Positions 10,262 to 21,780 of a stretch of DNA of 64,000 nucleotides are shown one piece after another. The notes beneath the pieces were generated by a model, which had not been told where the DNA came from, made no database searches, and was given only the letters and a program-made list of their open reading frames with translations. A program made the position numbers and the translations under genes. Origin of the DNA: Cycas panzhihuaensis. Lineage: Eukaryota > Cycadophyta. Each line of letters opens with the position of its first letter. The stretch's first letter is position 1. The stretch covers positions 80,359,741 to 80,423,740 of the forward strand of contig CM041465.1 in assembly GCA_023213395.1 (NCBI GenBank), given 5' to 3'.

Positions 10262-13200
10262 TATAGGTCATGCACATGTAGATGAATGTTATTAGAGGTC
10301 CAATTGATGGTGCCAAGTCATGCAGGCTTACCCTTAACAGATTGGAATGCTTGATAACTTTGTAGAACAACCACATTAGTGCAAATGATCGATGATGATC
10401 TTGATAGCCTTCTGTCCATTATTCATAGGTACTTTGAGCTACATAGAGATGTGTGGATGAGTGTTGACTCTATTGTAAGCTATGAGAGTGTTATTTGAAC
10501 CTGCTGAAGGTGCCAGATCCCTATTTCATAATGCCATTGACTTTACATGCCATAGAGTTGATTGTAAGCCTCTATTGCTAGTGGGAGAGTGTAAAAACCC
10601 TAGTGAGTCGTTGTAGTGCCATGAAATGATATTACAGCCAATATCAAAAGATATGGTCTTATAAAATATATACTAATCACTCCTTGGTTATTTTAAGGTT
10701 TGAATATATATCAATCACTAGCATGATATATATTTAAGCCATATATACCATTAATTGGAATTTTATTCTGCATGGGTGATGAATATATTTAAAGGTGAAT
10801 TTATTCATGTTGGATTTGTAATATTTTAATCGTATATTCATATGCTATCTACATAAATATAATGATTATCATCTTGAGATAAAATATTTCTTACGATGTC
10901 ACCAAACTATAATTATCATTTGTCCGCAGTGTGTGTGTAATATTATTATCACTAGCTATCTACATATTAATATCTACTGCTAGTTGATTAATGAAGTTAC
11001 CCGTGATGACTAATCATCAGACACAATAGTCAAATATTATACATTGTTTGTAGTTTGACTATCTGTGATGATTGTTTAAAGATATAGAGACAGATGTAGT
11101 TCTAATCTATTTGTAGTTATCAATATACTATCTTATCTGTCTCTACGTGAATGTTTAAAAGTTGTATGATAAATCTAATTATGAGCTGCAGTTTTTTTAA
11201 TACCTATGTTACTGCCGTGTTCATTTATTCATTTCCCATTTTGCAATATTGTATTCTATTCATCATTGATATTTGGCAGCTGCCTTTTAGATGACGAACC
11301 TGTTACGTGTGTATTTTTTTGGTGTTTGCATATGTATTTTTTAGTTGCCGCCATTGAATTATTCACAACAGACATAGTCGTTTGCATGATTAAAAGTGCC
11401 ACCATTAGTTTAATATGTAGTCATAGATGTAACTATTGATAAATATGTGCAGCCATCGACATTTCTATGTCTTACATATCGTCAGTTTGAATGCATACAG
11501 TTTATGTTAATTAGTCTACACTGTCATATTGATTTAGTCATCATCTCTCTAAAGTTACCCATGTGTATATTAATATCTTTGTTTGATATTAATAAAGTGG
11601 CATTTGATAGATTAATAGTCGGCTTTATGTTGAAGTCACCTGATAATGTTGATGTCAAGATGTTTTGATATTTGGTGAATGATGTCATTATTGCAGTTTG
11701 CACAGTCCACAATCCATGTATATACAGTTTACCATCTGAATAACAATCCCCCAACATGTATTTCTTGCAGCCACCATTTGTGTATATCATATATCCACAC
11801 ATGATATTGAGCCGTGAGTTTGATATATAATGTCACCCAAAATAGTTTATTAAATCACATTGATTTAATAGATAAGGATGCCCTTTATTTGATGAAAGTT
11901 TCCATCTTCTAAAGTTACCTTGATATATTATAAAAGGAATATTGGTGGTCCATTGAGATATCAAGGTTGATTTAGTATTTTAACCTTTTGATATATTAAA
12001 TCACTTTTTAGATATTGAGCATAAATGAACATGTATACTTTTTGTTATATCTTGAGTAAAGAAGTGATTAGGGTATTTTTAAGTTTTAAAGGCGTGCATG
12101 TAGGGACATTGAAACATGTTTTAAATGGTGAAGTAAGACTCTCTTATATGCAATTAATATGAGTGAGTTGTGTAAGTTGGGTGTTGATGGCGATTTGAGG
12201 CAACTGAGTGCTCTGTAGAATGTGTCTTACATAAAGGAGATTTATGGGTGAAGATGGTGATGATGTGTGCTTGTTCTATATGCATTACGTGGCAAGTTTT
12301 TGGACATATGTTGGGCTGGTTTTAAGGGCAATAGAAGGGCAAAATTAGGCATGCTTATAGGGAGAGATGAGGTATCATGTTACCTCCTTGAATGTATTTT
12401 ACATAAAAGAGGATTGAGGGCAATGATGGGTGAAGTTTGGGCGAAGAAGGGCAATTTTTGAGTGAGATACCTAAATTGCAACTTATTACAAACTCTGTTA
12501 CTATTTGAATGTGGCATTAATCACTGCAAAAAAATTGTGATTTATGTGATTATTCAGTGAAATAAGTGTGTTTTGTTCATGGTATGCATTCGAGTTTAGT
12601 TGCATTAGATGTGTATGAGATGATGAAGTTTAGAATTTGCTTGTATGATTATTGTTTATGATGGACCATTATACATTGACTAGTTGGACTATTAGCATGA
12701 GGTTTGTGGCCTAGTTAATGTTAATTCAACATAGATGCATATATGAACAAGTCTGATATGGAACTGAAGTCAAGTGCTTGATGAATTTGAAGTGTGAATG
12801 GAAAAGTCTAAGACAAGATGCCTTAAAATCTGTTATGCCTTTATCATGGTATATATAGTCGGCCTATCAGGTTACATTGTAGGTGGGTATCATGATACGT
12901 ATGGTGAGGTTGGTACATGTTTTGGTTTGCCTCCTATGATTTGATGGCATAAGTTGTAGTGAATAGGTATGGGTACCCTTGTTGTGACTATTTGTGGTAT
13001 ATATTCCCCTCATATTTTGTGTTTAGACCAAGTCATAAGCCTTCCATTTGTTTCCCTTGGTGCATTGGAGTGCACACATCTTAGATGAAGATTGCAACTA
13101 TAGGATTGCAAGCATTTTAATCCTATGACATTGTTTAACTTATAAATAATGTGATCTATAGGGGAAATGCATTGTGATTAGTCTAGATGTTATAGAGTTA

Positions 13201-13982
13201 TTGACGTATCATGCTGAGTATCATTTGGTTACAGGTTATATCCTTCATTGCTTCATTTTTTTGAGATGTTATTTAATAGATATGGAGGTTTATTTGCTTA
13301 ACATTTTACTTGAGATAGAAACAGGATCTAGTGATAGATTGATGATGGGGAGTTATTAGATGCGTAGATATGGATTTCTACCCCATGTTCCGTTGATAGT
13401 TGAAGACCTGCAGGATGATGGAAAATCAAGGATAAGCATGCCAGTCAAAACTTGAGATAGATACCAACATTCCAGTGAGTACAAATTCATGATGGAGAGC
13501 TATATTAAAGCAAAGTACCTAGTTGGTTTGCAAGTTAGTAAGCTTGTTACACATGTGATCCCTAGCAGGAAGAAGGATTAAGGTATGATGAGATATTTTA
13601 CACCAGTCTCCATGTTGCTTTTGGTCCATTTGATCCTTACTTTAGTAGCTTTAGTTAGTTGGGTATCATATCGTATCAATGTTCATTAACAAAGACTTGA
13701 AGAGTTGATTCACATAGCTTAAGTGGCTTATTCTCTTAGTTTATTCAAAGGAATTTGGCCAAATTAAATGGATAAAGTGTCAGGTGTAGAGGGAGCTATA
13801 TGGTTACAGGTCTGTTAAAGCATTTCCAAAGAATTAAGCACATACAAGGCATGGCACTATTACATCTGAATGAAGATCATTACATTAATGTTCATGCATA
13901 TTGGGTTGAGTAAGGTTATCCTTGAGAGGGAATTTGTTCCCAATGATAATCCTTATTGTCCCATATTTACATTAAGAGGGGA
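10262..13982 (+). other. Internal region of element D, no coding function seen
   Basis: Base composition alternates between very AT-rich (10600-12000) and somewhat more GC-balanced stretches (12200-13900). Open frames at 11206-11439, 11447-11668, 12267-12461 and 13174-13359 show no motif. It ends in the PPT at 13971-13982. Confidence 0.6.
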
Positions 13983-14305
13983 TGTTAGAAAATGTGTCCA
14001 TACCACCTAATGTAAAGTGGGCCTCCTATTCTTATGCCTAATTATGTAGAGGAATATCCTCGATTGTGGTGCCCTAATGGATGTAATTGTAATTATATTT
14101 GGAACTTTAGATCTATAAATATAGATCAAAGTTTATCTTTATAATATATCATTTTTCCATAATGTGAATATTATTCATTTGTGGATTTTCACCTGTAAGG
14201 GTTTCCCACAACAATATGATGTCTTGTGCGATCTATTTCTGCTTGTTATCTTCCTGATGTGAAAGATCCTATTGACCTTGTTTACTTCAATTGTATTTTC
14301 TAATA
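13983..14305 (+). repeat. 3' LTR of element D
   Basis: 323 bp, TGTTAGAAAATGTG...TATTTTCTAATA (terminal CA mutated to TA). Nearly identical to 9926-10248 apart from scattered, mostly transition, differences. Confidence 0.92.
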
Positions 14306-14372
14306 GAATCAATGTTCAATGTAGGAGCATCATTTAGACTTAAATCAATACAAGACTCATCTTTTATAGAGC
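14306..14372 (-). pseudogene. Element C gag-like gene, small central piece stranded between D and E
   Basis: Only 67 bases of element C separate D from E. On the minus strand they encode about 20 residues (KDESCIDLSLNDAP). These are in frame with both the upstream gag part ending at 21136 and the downstream part starting at 9925, once the two insertions and one copy of each duplication are removed. Confidence 0.75.
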
Positions 14373-15436
14373 TGATCCAGGAGGATCTACCATATGTTTA
14401 TAGGATACAGAAAATGCTAGGCATTGGCATAACTGAAAGAGATATGGCCAAATGGTATCAAAATTATATGAAATTTTGTTTAAAGGAATAAGACACATCC
14501 CAATATATGTGTACAAAAGGTGGGGTTTAGAAAATATCATTTGATTAGAGTTCAAGCCTTGTTTTGCATAAAATTAATCCCATAACTAGCAAAAAAATAG
14601 CAAATACATATTATCATTAAATGAATAAAAATGTAGCCAAATGACATCCTAATGAGCTAAAATTTTGAGGAAGCGGAGGAGACATGTTCCTATATGTGTA
14701 CCAAATTTGAGATGAATTGGATTCTATTAAGGTTAGTTACAAGCTGCAAGTTCAAGCCTTGTTTTGTATAAAATTAATCTCATAGCTAGCAAAAAAATAG
14801 CAAATACATATTATTATTAAATGAATAAAAATGTAAGAAAATGACATCCAAATGAGCTAAAATTTTGAGGAAGAGGAGGGGACATGCGTTCCTATACATG
14901 TACCAAATTTGAGATGAATTAAAGTCTTTTAAGTTTAGTCACAAGCTATAACTTTTAAGAATTGCATGAAGGCCACTTGGACAGCATGCATTCTGGTGGT
15001 TAGTGGTTATACTTGCATGATTGCCACTTGTTAAACATGCAATTTTGGTTTATTTCTATAAATTGAGCCCTATTATAGGTTGGAGAGGTAGTTCTTGGAG
15101 GTGAAAGACACTTGACTTGAGAAGCATCCTTAGAGAATCATTTTGGAGGGTTGGAGTCCCCCTTATGGTATAATTGTATCATTTATTCCTTGTAATTTAA
15201 CCATTCTTTTGCTAGTTGATTTCTCCACCATTAAATAAAGATTTTCATAGTTTAATAAAAGTACTACTCCTCATACTTTTAGAGAAATGTCAAGAATAAA
15301 TGATTTGGTGTAGAATTTCCTTTTGTGGGCTCATTCTTATTTTGATGTTATTGGGATTTCTACACTAACTCCCACGATCTCAAGGAGAAAAGGTTGATAA
15401 TTGACTTCTTCACCAATTAGCTCTATTTTGGGATTA
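14373..15436 (+). repeat. 5' LTR of element E
   Basis: 1064 bp. It contains an internal imperfect duplication: the phrase TTCAAGCCTTGTTTTGTATAAAATTAATC followed by a region ending GACAT occurs twice (around 14552 and 14753). A TATA candidate lies at 15057-15064, with AATAAAG and AATAAAAG polyadenylation-like motifs near 15234-15260. Confidence 0.93.
15057..15064 (+). promoter_or_regulatory. TATA-box candidate in the element E LTR
   Basis: TATAAATT, conserved at 20756-20763 in the 3' LTR. Confidence 0.5.
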
Positions 15437-15441
15437 TATTT

Positions 15442-15453
15442 TAGTATCAAAGT
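15442..15453 (+). other. Primer-binding site of element E (degraded)
   Basis: TAGTATCAAAGT, five bases inside the LTR end. Compare TGGTATCAGAGC; the differences are G-to-A or C-to-T. Confidence 0.65.
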
Positions 15454-15569
15454 ATGTGATCTTTGTTGTAGTGACTTGAATGGTACAAATAAAGACAGGA
15501 TACAAAGAGAAAGGTGAAGCTTTTCTTGTGTTGTAATCACCAAGAAGACAAAGAAAGAATCTAAGCACC

Positions 15570-16700
15570 ATGGCTGAAAAAGAAGATGGAGAAATTAGAT
15601 TTGAAAAGCTTGAGAAGAACGTAGAAGCCTTGATGCAAATGATGACCCAACTTCTACCTGTAGTCAAGGGAAAAGGCAAAGAGAAGGAAGTTGAAGGAGG
15701 ATCCATATATGACCACAACCATGAAGAGGAAGAGGAGGAGACCTTAAAGCACTCATTTGAAGAAAGCAAGGGTACTTCATCTCATCAACCCTTCAAGGTG
15801 GAGGCAAAGTTGGATATTCCAACTTATGATGGAGAGGTAAATACTGAAAAGTTGGACCATTGGTTGGATCAACTTGAAACCTACTTCATAATTTATGCTT
15901 ATAGTAATGCTCAAAAGCTTTCATTTGCTAGGCTCAAGTTGTGTGAACATGCATTGACATGGTGGAATGCATATTTGAAGACTCATGATGTATCTTCTTT
16001 TTCATGGATGGATTTTAAGAAAATAATAAAGAAGCAATACTACCCCATAGGTCATGAGGAAGACCAATGGGTCACTTGGCAATATTTATGCCAAGGGAGA
16101 GGTGTATGTGTCTAAGACTATACTTCTTTATTTTTTAGGCATGGCATGCTACTTGGTATTAATATGGATAAACATATCACTCTTATGAAATTCATTGGAG
16201 GATTACATGAATACATAAGGAAGGAACTAAGGCTTTTTAAGGCTCAATCCATTAGAGAAGTAAGTAGAATGGCTATGGCAATAGAAAGTAAAAGCAAGAA
16301 ATCTACATTCATGTCTAAAGATTCTACTTTTACTTCTAATAAGTATGAAAAGAATCCTAAATTGCACTCATCTAAAAGGCAAGAAGGAAAGAAGAAAAGA
16401 ACTAATTTTGTTAAAAGTTCTAACTATTGTGAGCATTATGATATTAGTGGTCATATTGCAGCAAAGTGTTGGAAGTTGCATCTAGAGATAAAGCCAAAGC
16501 ATATCAAGGATATGGAATTAAGAAAGAAAGAGAAAGGGAAAGCACTACTTTCTGAGGTGGAGATTCAAAGTGAAGGAGAAGAAGAGAAGGTTACTCTACT
16601 TACAAATTATAGAGATGATGCTACAAGGGAGGAACTATTTCACTTGAAGCTTCAAGTAGGAAATAATATTATTGGTGACATTATAGATCTGGGGAGCTAA
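15570..16700 (+). pseudogene. Element E gag (capsid and nucleocapsid part of the gag-pol frame)
   Basis: Begins at ATG 15570, the first ATG of the long frame. Residues about 1-60 are charged, about 70-190 form the retrotransposon gag domain (WLDQLETYF, LTWWNAYLK, KQYYPIGHEE), and a basic region leads to a CCHC zinc knuckle at 16428-16469. The knuckle reads C-X2-Y-X4-H-X4-C, with tyrosine in place of the second cysteine (TGT to TAT). TAA at 16113-16115 interrupts the gag domain and TAA at 16698-16700 ends this piece; both sit where family members have Gln, so CAA to TAA is the simplest change. Gag normally forms the virus-like particle and binds the element RNA. The copy cannot make a full-length protein. 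Confidence 0.9.
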
Positions 16701-19700
16701 AAGAATTTGATTTCAGAAAGTTTGGTAAAGAGCATTGGGTTGGTAACTACTCCTCACCCTCACCCATATCCTCTTGGTTGGATCCATAAACATGTGGAAA
16801 TGCAAATATCAAAGTAATGTACACTTAAATTTTCCATCACTAATAATTTTGTTGATAAAGTAATATGTGATGTGGTGCCATTAGATGTATGCCATGTTGT
16901 ACTTGGGAGTCCCTACTTGTGGGATCAAGATGCACTCTTCTATCGAAGGGAGAGAAAGTATCGGTTGATGAAGGATAACAAGGGTTTCATCATAAAGGCC
17001 ACAAAGAAGCACTTGGATAAGATAGTATTAATTTCAGCCACTCAAGCAAAAAGGATGATCAATGCATGTGGTAAATTCATCATCTTAATGGTAAGGAGAA
17101 AAGAAGAGCTAAGAGATAAAGAAGGTCCTTCTACTCACACTCTTCTTATATCACCTAAACAAATGCAACAAATTGAGGAGTTAAAGACAAGGTATGATAT
17201 TCTATTTCAACATGTTGATGGGCTACCACCAAAGAGAAAGATAGAGCATGAAATCACTCTTGTAGGAGATGCACCATTACCTAATATTGCTTTGTATAGG
17301 CACTCCATTGTAGAGAATAATGAGATAAAGAGGTAAGTTGAGGAGTTGCTTAATCAAGGGGTCATAAGACCTTCATGTTCACCTTATGGATCACCAATTG
17401 TCTTGGTGCCTAAGAAGGATGGAGGATGGAGAATGTGTATAGAATTTCGTGCTTTGAATAAAATTACAATAAAAAATCGCTACCCTTTGCATCACATAGA
17501 TGATTTGCTTGATCAAATTTAGCATGCTTGTTATTTTACTAAGTTGGATTTGAAAAGCGGTTATCACTAAATTAGGGTCAAGGAGGAGGACACATGGAAG
17601 ACAGCCTTCAAAATAAAGTAAGGACTCTTTAAATGGATGGTTATGCCTTTTGGATTGTGTAATGCTCCTGCAACATTCATGAGGCTAATGAATGAAATGT
17701 TAAGGCCTTACTTGGATAATTTTGTTGTTGTCTATCTTGATGACATTTTGATTTTTAGCAACACATGGGAGGAATATTTGCAACACATAGAAGAAGTTTT
17801 AAAGACTATGGCTAAGCATCATTTGAAGCTTAATGTGAAGAAGTGTAAATTTAGCAAGGAGAACTTGATCTTCTTAGGCTTTGTGGTTGGAGGAGGAAAG
17901 TTGAGCATCGATCCACTTAAGACTCAAGCCATCCTCAAATGGGCTAGGCCAACAAACATCACAGAGGTGAGAAGTTTTTTAGGAGCTTGTCAATACTTGA
18001 GAAAGTTTATTCTTCATTTCTCACGTGTGACACCTCTACATGGATTGACAAAATCTAGTAAAAAGTTTACTTGGGGTTCCAAGGAGGAAGAAGCTTTTCT
18101 TCTTTTAAAGAAGAAAATTTGTAAAGCATCGATTTTGGCAATGCCAAATTTGTAAAGGCATTTTGAAGTAGAAGTTGATGCAAGTGGAAATGCGATGGGA
18201 GTTGTCTTTATTCAAGATGGGAAGCCTATTGCTTACCATTCGGAAGTCTTCACCCCTCAAGTGAAAAACTATCCAACATATGATCAAGAAATGTTCGCAC
18301 TTCATCAAGCATGCAAGCATTGGAGGTCATACTTACTTGGAAAAGAGGTTGTAGTTCATACCAATCATAAGCCTCTTCAATTTTTATAAACCCAAAGTAA
18401 ATTACAACAGGCAAGACACATGAAGTGGATGAGTTATTTATAACAATTCAATATTGTAATTAAGTACAAAAAGGAATCTACTAACAAAATTACTGATATA
18501 TTATCTAGACCACCTTGTTCCACTTCTTCTTCTACTTTTGTTTGTAGTTCTCTTATGAGTTTACAGGTGGGGCCAATGCATTATAAAGAGTACAAAGACT
18601 TATACCATGAAGATGAAGCTTTGAAGGAAGAATTAGAGAACCTAGTGAAAGGAAGACCTTCCTATCTTGCTTGGAAGGATGGTCTAATTTTCAAAGGGGA
18701 GCAACTCTATGTTCCATCAAAAGGAGACAAGATCAAGTGGCTTAGAGAAGCCCATACTTCTAAAGTACCTAGTCACTTTGGTATAGATAAGACTTTAGCA
18801 AACTTGAGAAGATATGTTGTATGGCCAAAAATGCAAAATGATGTAAAAAGATATGTAAAAGAATGTGTAATGTATAATACTTCTAAGCCTTCTTCTAGAA
18901 AATTAGGATTGTATACACCACTTCCTATTCCCACTAGACCTTGGGAAAGTATCTCCATTAATTTCTTAGGGGGACTTCCCATGACTAGGAAGGGACATGA
19001 TTATCTCTTTGTTGTTGTAGATAGGTTCAGTAAAATGATATGTCTAATACCTTGTAAGAAGACAATCACAAGAACAGGAGTAGCTGAGTTATTCTTCGAG
19101 CATGTATGGAAGAATTTTGGCTTGCCTTCTTCCATCATTTCAGATCGAGACACTTGTTTCCTTTCATCATTTTAGAAGTCACTATGGGAGATGATGGATA
19201 CCAAATTGAAGAGGAGTACAAGTTTCCATCCTCAAACAGATGGACAAACTAAAGTAGTGAACAAAACTTTGGTACATTTATTGAGGGGATAAAATTCCAA
19301 GCATCTAAAGACTTAGGATGAATCATTGGCTTTTCTACAATTTGCATTTAATAGAGCAATGCATGCATCACATTCGAAAGCACCTTTTGAAGTTTTTTTG
19401 GGATACTTACCTCAAAGTCCATTTGACTTAGAGTTTTCCATGCAAGCTAAGGAAGGATCCGTCAAAGAGAAGGAGGAGCATGACAAGGCTTTAAGATACT
19501 TGGAGAAGATCCAAAGAGTCCACAAAGAAGTACATAATCAACTTCTAAGGACTCAACAAAAGTACAAGGAAAGACATGATAAGCATAGGCAAGAGTGTAC
19601 TTCTCAAGAAGGAGATTTAGTATGGTTATACTTGAGCAAGGAGATGTTAAAAGGAGAAGGTAAGAAACTCAAACCTATAAGGTATAGACCATTCAAGATT

Positions 19701-20030
19701 TTGAGAAAAGTAGGTGGCAATGCTTTCCAACTTGATCTTCTACCTTATATGCAAATATATTCAGTATTAAATGCTAAATAGTTAAAAATCTTTAAGCCCT
19801 CCATACTAGATGAGGAACAGGACTAGTTCACTTTACCTTCAGTTGATGACTTCTATTTGGAAAGTGAGGAGCCTCTCAAGGAAGATTGTATCTTGGAGAG
19901 AAAATCTACCAAAACAAGACATAAGACACACGAATCTTTCAGGATTGGAGGAGCAAAACAATTGCCTAGTAAGGCCAAGTGGTTTAGTAGGCAACAAGGA
20001 GAACAACACTTCCCCCATCTCCAATTCTAA
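16701..20030 (+). pseudogene. Element E pol (protease, reverse transcriptase, RNase H, integrase)
   Basis: Same frame as gag, ending at the natural-looking TAA 20028-20030. The protease motif lies just before 16700 as DLGS followed by a stop and [35 protein letters not shown] and the catalytic YLDD at 17732-17743. RNase H: VDASGNAMG, YDQEMFALH, and HTNHKPL, where Asn replaces the usual catalytic Asp. Integrase: the zinc-binding part has a C-X2-Y in place of C-X2-C, and the catalytic triad reads N-D-K instead of D-D-E ([22 protein letters not shown]). Internal stops after gag: 16815, 17334, 17520, 17568, 17619, 18153, 18387, 18441, 19173, 19290, 19314, 19779, 19824. No frameshift anywhere. A C-terminal tail to 20030 has no clear chromodomain. 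Clearly dead, but structurally complete. Confidence 0.92.
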
Positions 20031-20055
20031 GCGAAACAGGAGCTGGCTATTTTCC

Positions 20056-20070
20056 AAGGAAGGGGAGCCA
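20056..20070 (+). other. Polypurine tract of element E
   Basis: AAGGAAGGGGAGCCA directly before TGATCC. Confidence 0.8.
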
Positions 20071-21135
20071 TGATCCAGGAGGATCTACCATATGTTTACA
20101 GGATGCATAAAATGCTAGGCATTGGCATAACTGAAAGATATATGGCCAAATGGTATCAAAATTATATGAAATTTTGTGTAAAGGAAGAAGAAACATCTCA
20201 CTATATTTGTACAAAATGTGGGGTTAAGAAAATATCATTTGATTAGAGTTCAAGCCTTGTTTTTCATAAAATTAATCCCACAGCTAGCAAAAAAATAGCA
20301 AATACATATTATATTTAAATGAATAAAAATATAGCAAAATGGCATTCAAATTAGCTAAAATTTTGAGGAAGTAGAGGGGACATTGTTACTATATGTGTAC
20401 CAAATTTGAGCCAAATTGGAGTCCGTTAAGGTTAGTTACAAGCCACAAGTTCAAGCCTTGTTTTGCATAAAATTAATCTCACAGCTAGCAGAAAAATAAC
20501 AAATATATATTATCATTAAATGAATAAAAATGCAGCCAAATAACATCCAAATGAGCTAAAATTTTGAGGAAGTGGAGGGGACATGTGTTTCTATACATGT
20601 ACCAAATTTTAGCTAAAGTGGAGTCTATTAAGGTTAGTTAAATTCTGTAACATTTAAGAATTGCATGAAGGCCACTTGGACAACATGCATTTTGGTGGTT
20701 AGTGGTTATACTTGTATGATTGCCACTTGTTAAACATGCAATTTTGGTTTCTTTCTATAAATTGAGCCCTATTATAGGTTGGAGAGGTAGTTATTGGAGG
20801 TGAAAGGCACTTGACTTAAGAAGCATCCTTGGAGAAGCATTTTAGAGGGGTGGAGTCCCCCTTATGGTATAATTGTATCATTTATTCCTTGTAATTTAAC
20901 CATTCTTTTGCTAGTTGATTTCTCCACCATTAAATGGAGATTTTCATAGTTTAATAAAAATACTACTCCTCATACTTTTGGAGTAATGTCAAGAATAAAT
21001 GATTTGGTATAGAATTTCCTTTTGTGGGCTCATTTTTATTTTGATGTTATTGGGATTTCTAAACTAACTCCCAAGATCTCAAGGAGAAAAGGTTGATAAT
21101 TGACTTCTTCACCAATTAGCTCTATTTTGGGATCA
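20071..21135 (+). repeat. 3' LTR of element E
   Basis: 1065 bp, matching the 5' LTR along its whole length with scattered substitutions. Confidence 0.93.
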
Positions 21136-21780
21136 AGAATAATCAGATTCATATTCAATATCCCTTGAAATAATAGTGTCATCTAAATAAACCTTAATTA
21201 ATTTATCACTCTTAATGTCTTTAGTAGAGGTTATAGTCTTATTAATACATTCAACCATCATTTCTTTACACTTAGTAGAAATTTCATCAGTACTTATACA
21301 TTCTTCATGTTGATATGTCATTTAATTAGTGTTGATAATATTTTCTTCATCCATTTTTCTTGTATCATAACCATAACTAATCTTACTTGCCTTTTCAATC
21401 ATTTATTATATCTCTTCAGGAGTTTGTTGAAATACATCCCTTAAAAAATCCCAAGCTTCCTTAGTAGTACTTATATGTTGAATCTTATGAATGACGAAGT
21501 GATATGTGGAAGGGAGATCAACCTTATTTAATGCAGTAAGAATCATGATGAATGCCTTTCTATCTTTCTTTTCAAGCATTTCCTTTTCTTCTCCATCCTT
21601 AGGGATATCATGTCCATCAGTAACAATCTTCCACAAACCTCTAGCTATGAAAAAACATCTCATTTTAATCATCTAAAAGAAGTGTTCTTCTCTATTACAC
21701 TTAGGTATCGAAAGAAACAAATCCTTTAAGTAATGTTCATTTGTTTCATGAACATACATGACCACATAATTTTCCTCCAT
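21136..21780 (-). pseudogene. Element C gag-like gene, N-terminal part
   Basis: Minus-strand frame from ATG at 21780-21778 to the insertion point of E. The stretch 21672-21406 is a typical copia-type (UBN2) gag: IKMRCFFIARGLWKIV, a run of charged residues, then KAFIMILTALNKV and TTKEAWDFLRDVF. A TAG directly before the IKM motif lies where related proteins carry Trp. Two adjacent stops follow the EAWD helix region at about 21411-21406, then the same frame continues (SYGYDTRK, STDEISTKCKEMM) to DYS at the junction. Total gene length after removing D and E is 1116 bases, exactly 372 codons including the stop. The coding part is gag-like only. Function would be particle formation; enzymes would have to come from another element. 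Confidence 0.85.

Larger units (their letters stand above)
9926..14305 (+). mobile_element. Element D: non-coding LTR retrotransposon (LARD-like), inserted in element C
   Basis: Two 323-bp LTRs (9926-10248 and 13983-14305) are flanked by a perfect duplication GAATC (9921-9925 and 14306-14310). The 5' LTR is followed by a PBS (TAGTATCAAAGTG, 10249-10261) and the 3' LTR is preceded by a purine tract ATTAAGAGGGGA (13971-13982), so orientation is plus. The 3.7-kb internal region has no retroviral motif I can detect in any frame; its open frames are short and unrelated to gag or pol. It therefore looks like a large retrotransposon derivative mobilised in trans. Confidence 0.88.
14373..21135 (+). 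mobile_element. Element E: full-length Ty3/gypsy retrotransposon, inserted in element C
   Basis: Length 6763 bp. LTRs 14373-15436 and 20071-21135 both start TGATCCAGGAGGATCTACC; the 3' copy ends GGGATCA, the 5' copy GGGATTA. A degraded PBS follows the 5' LTR and a purine-rich tract AAGGAAGGGGAGCCA abuts the 3' LTR. Flanking bases AGAGC (14368-14372) and AGAAT (21136-21140) are a decayed 5-bp duplication: three of five bases match. Removing the element with one of them restores the frame of the interrupted element C gene. One gag-pol frame of 1486 codons fills the inside. Order RT, RNase H, integrase is the gypsy order. Confidence 0.95.
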
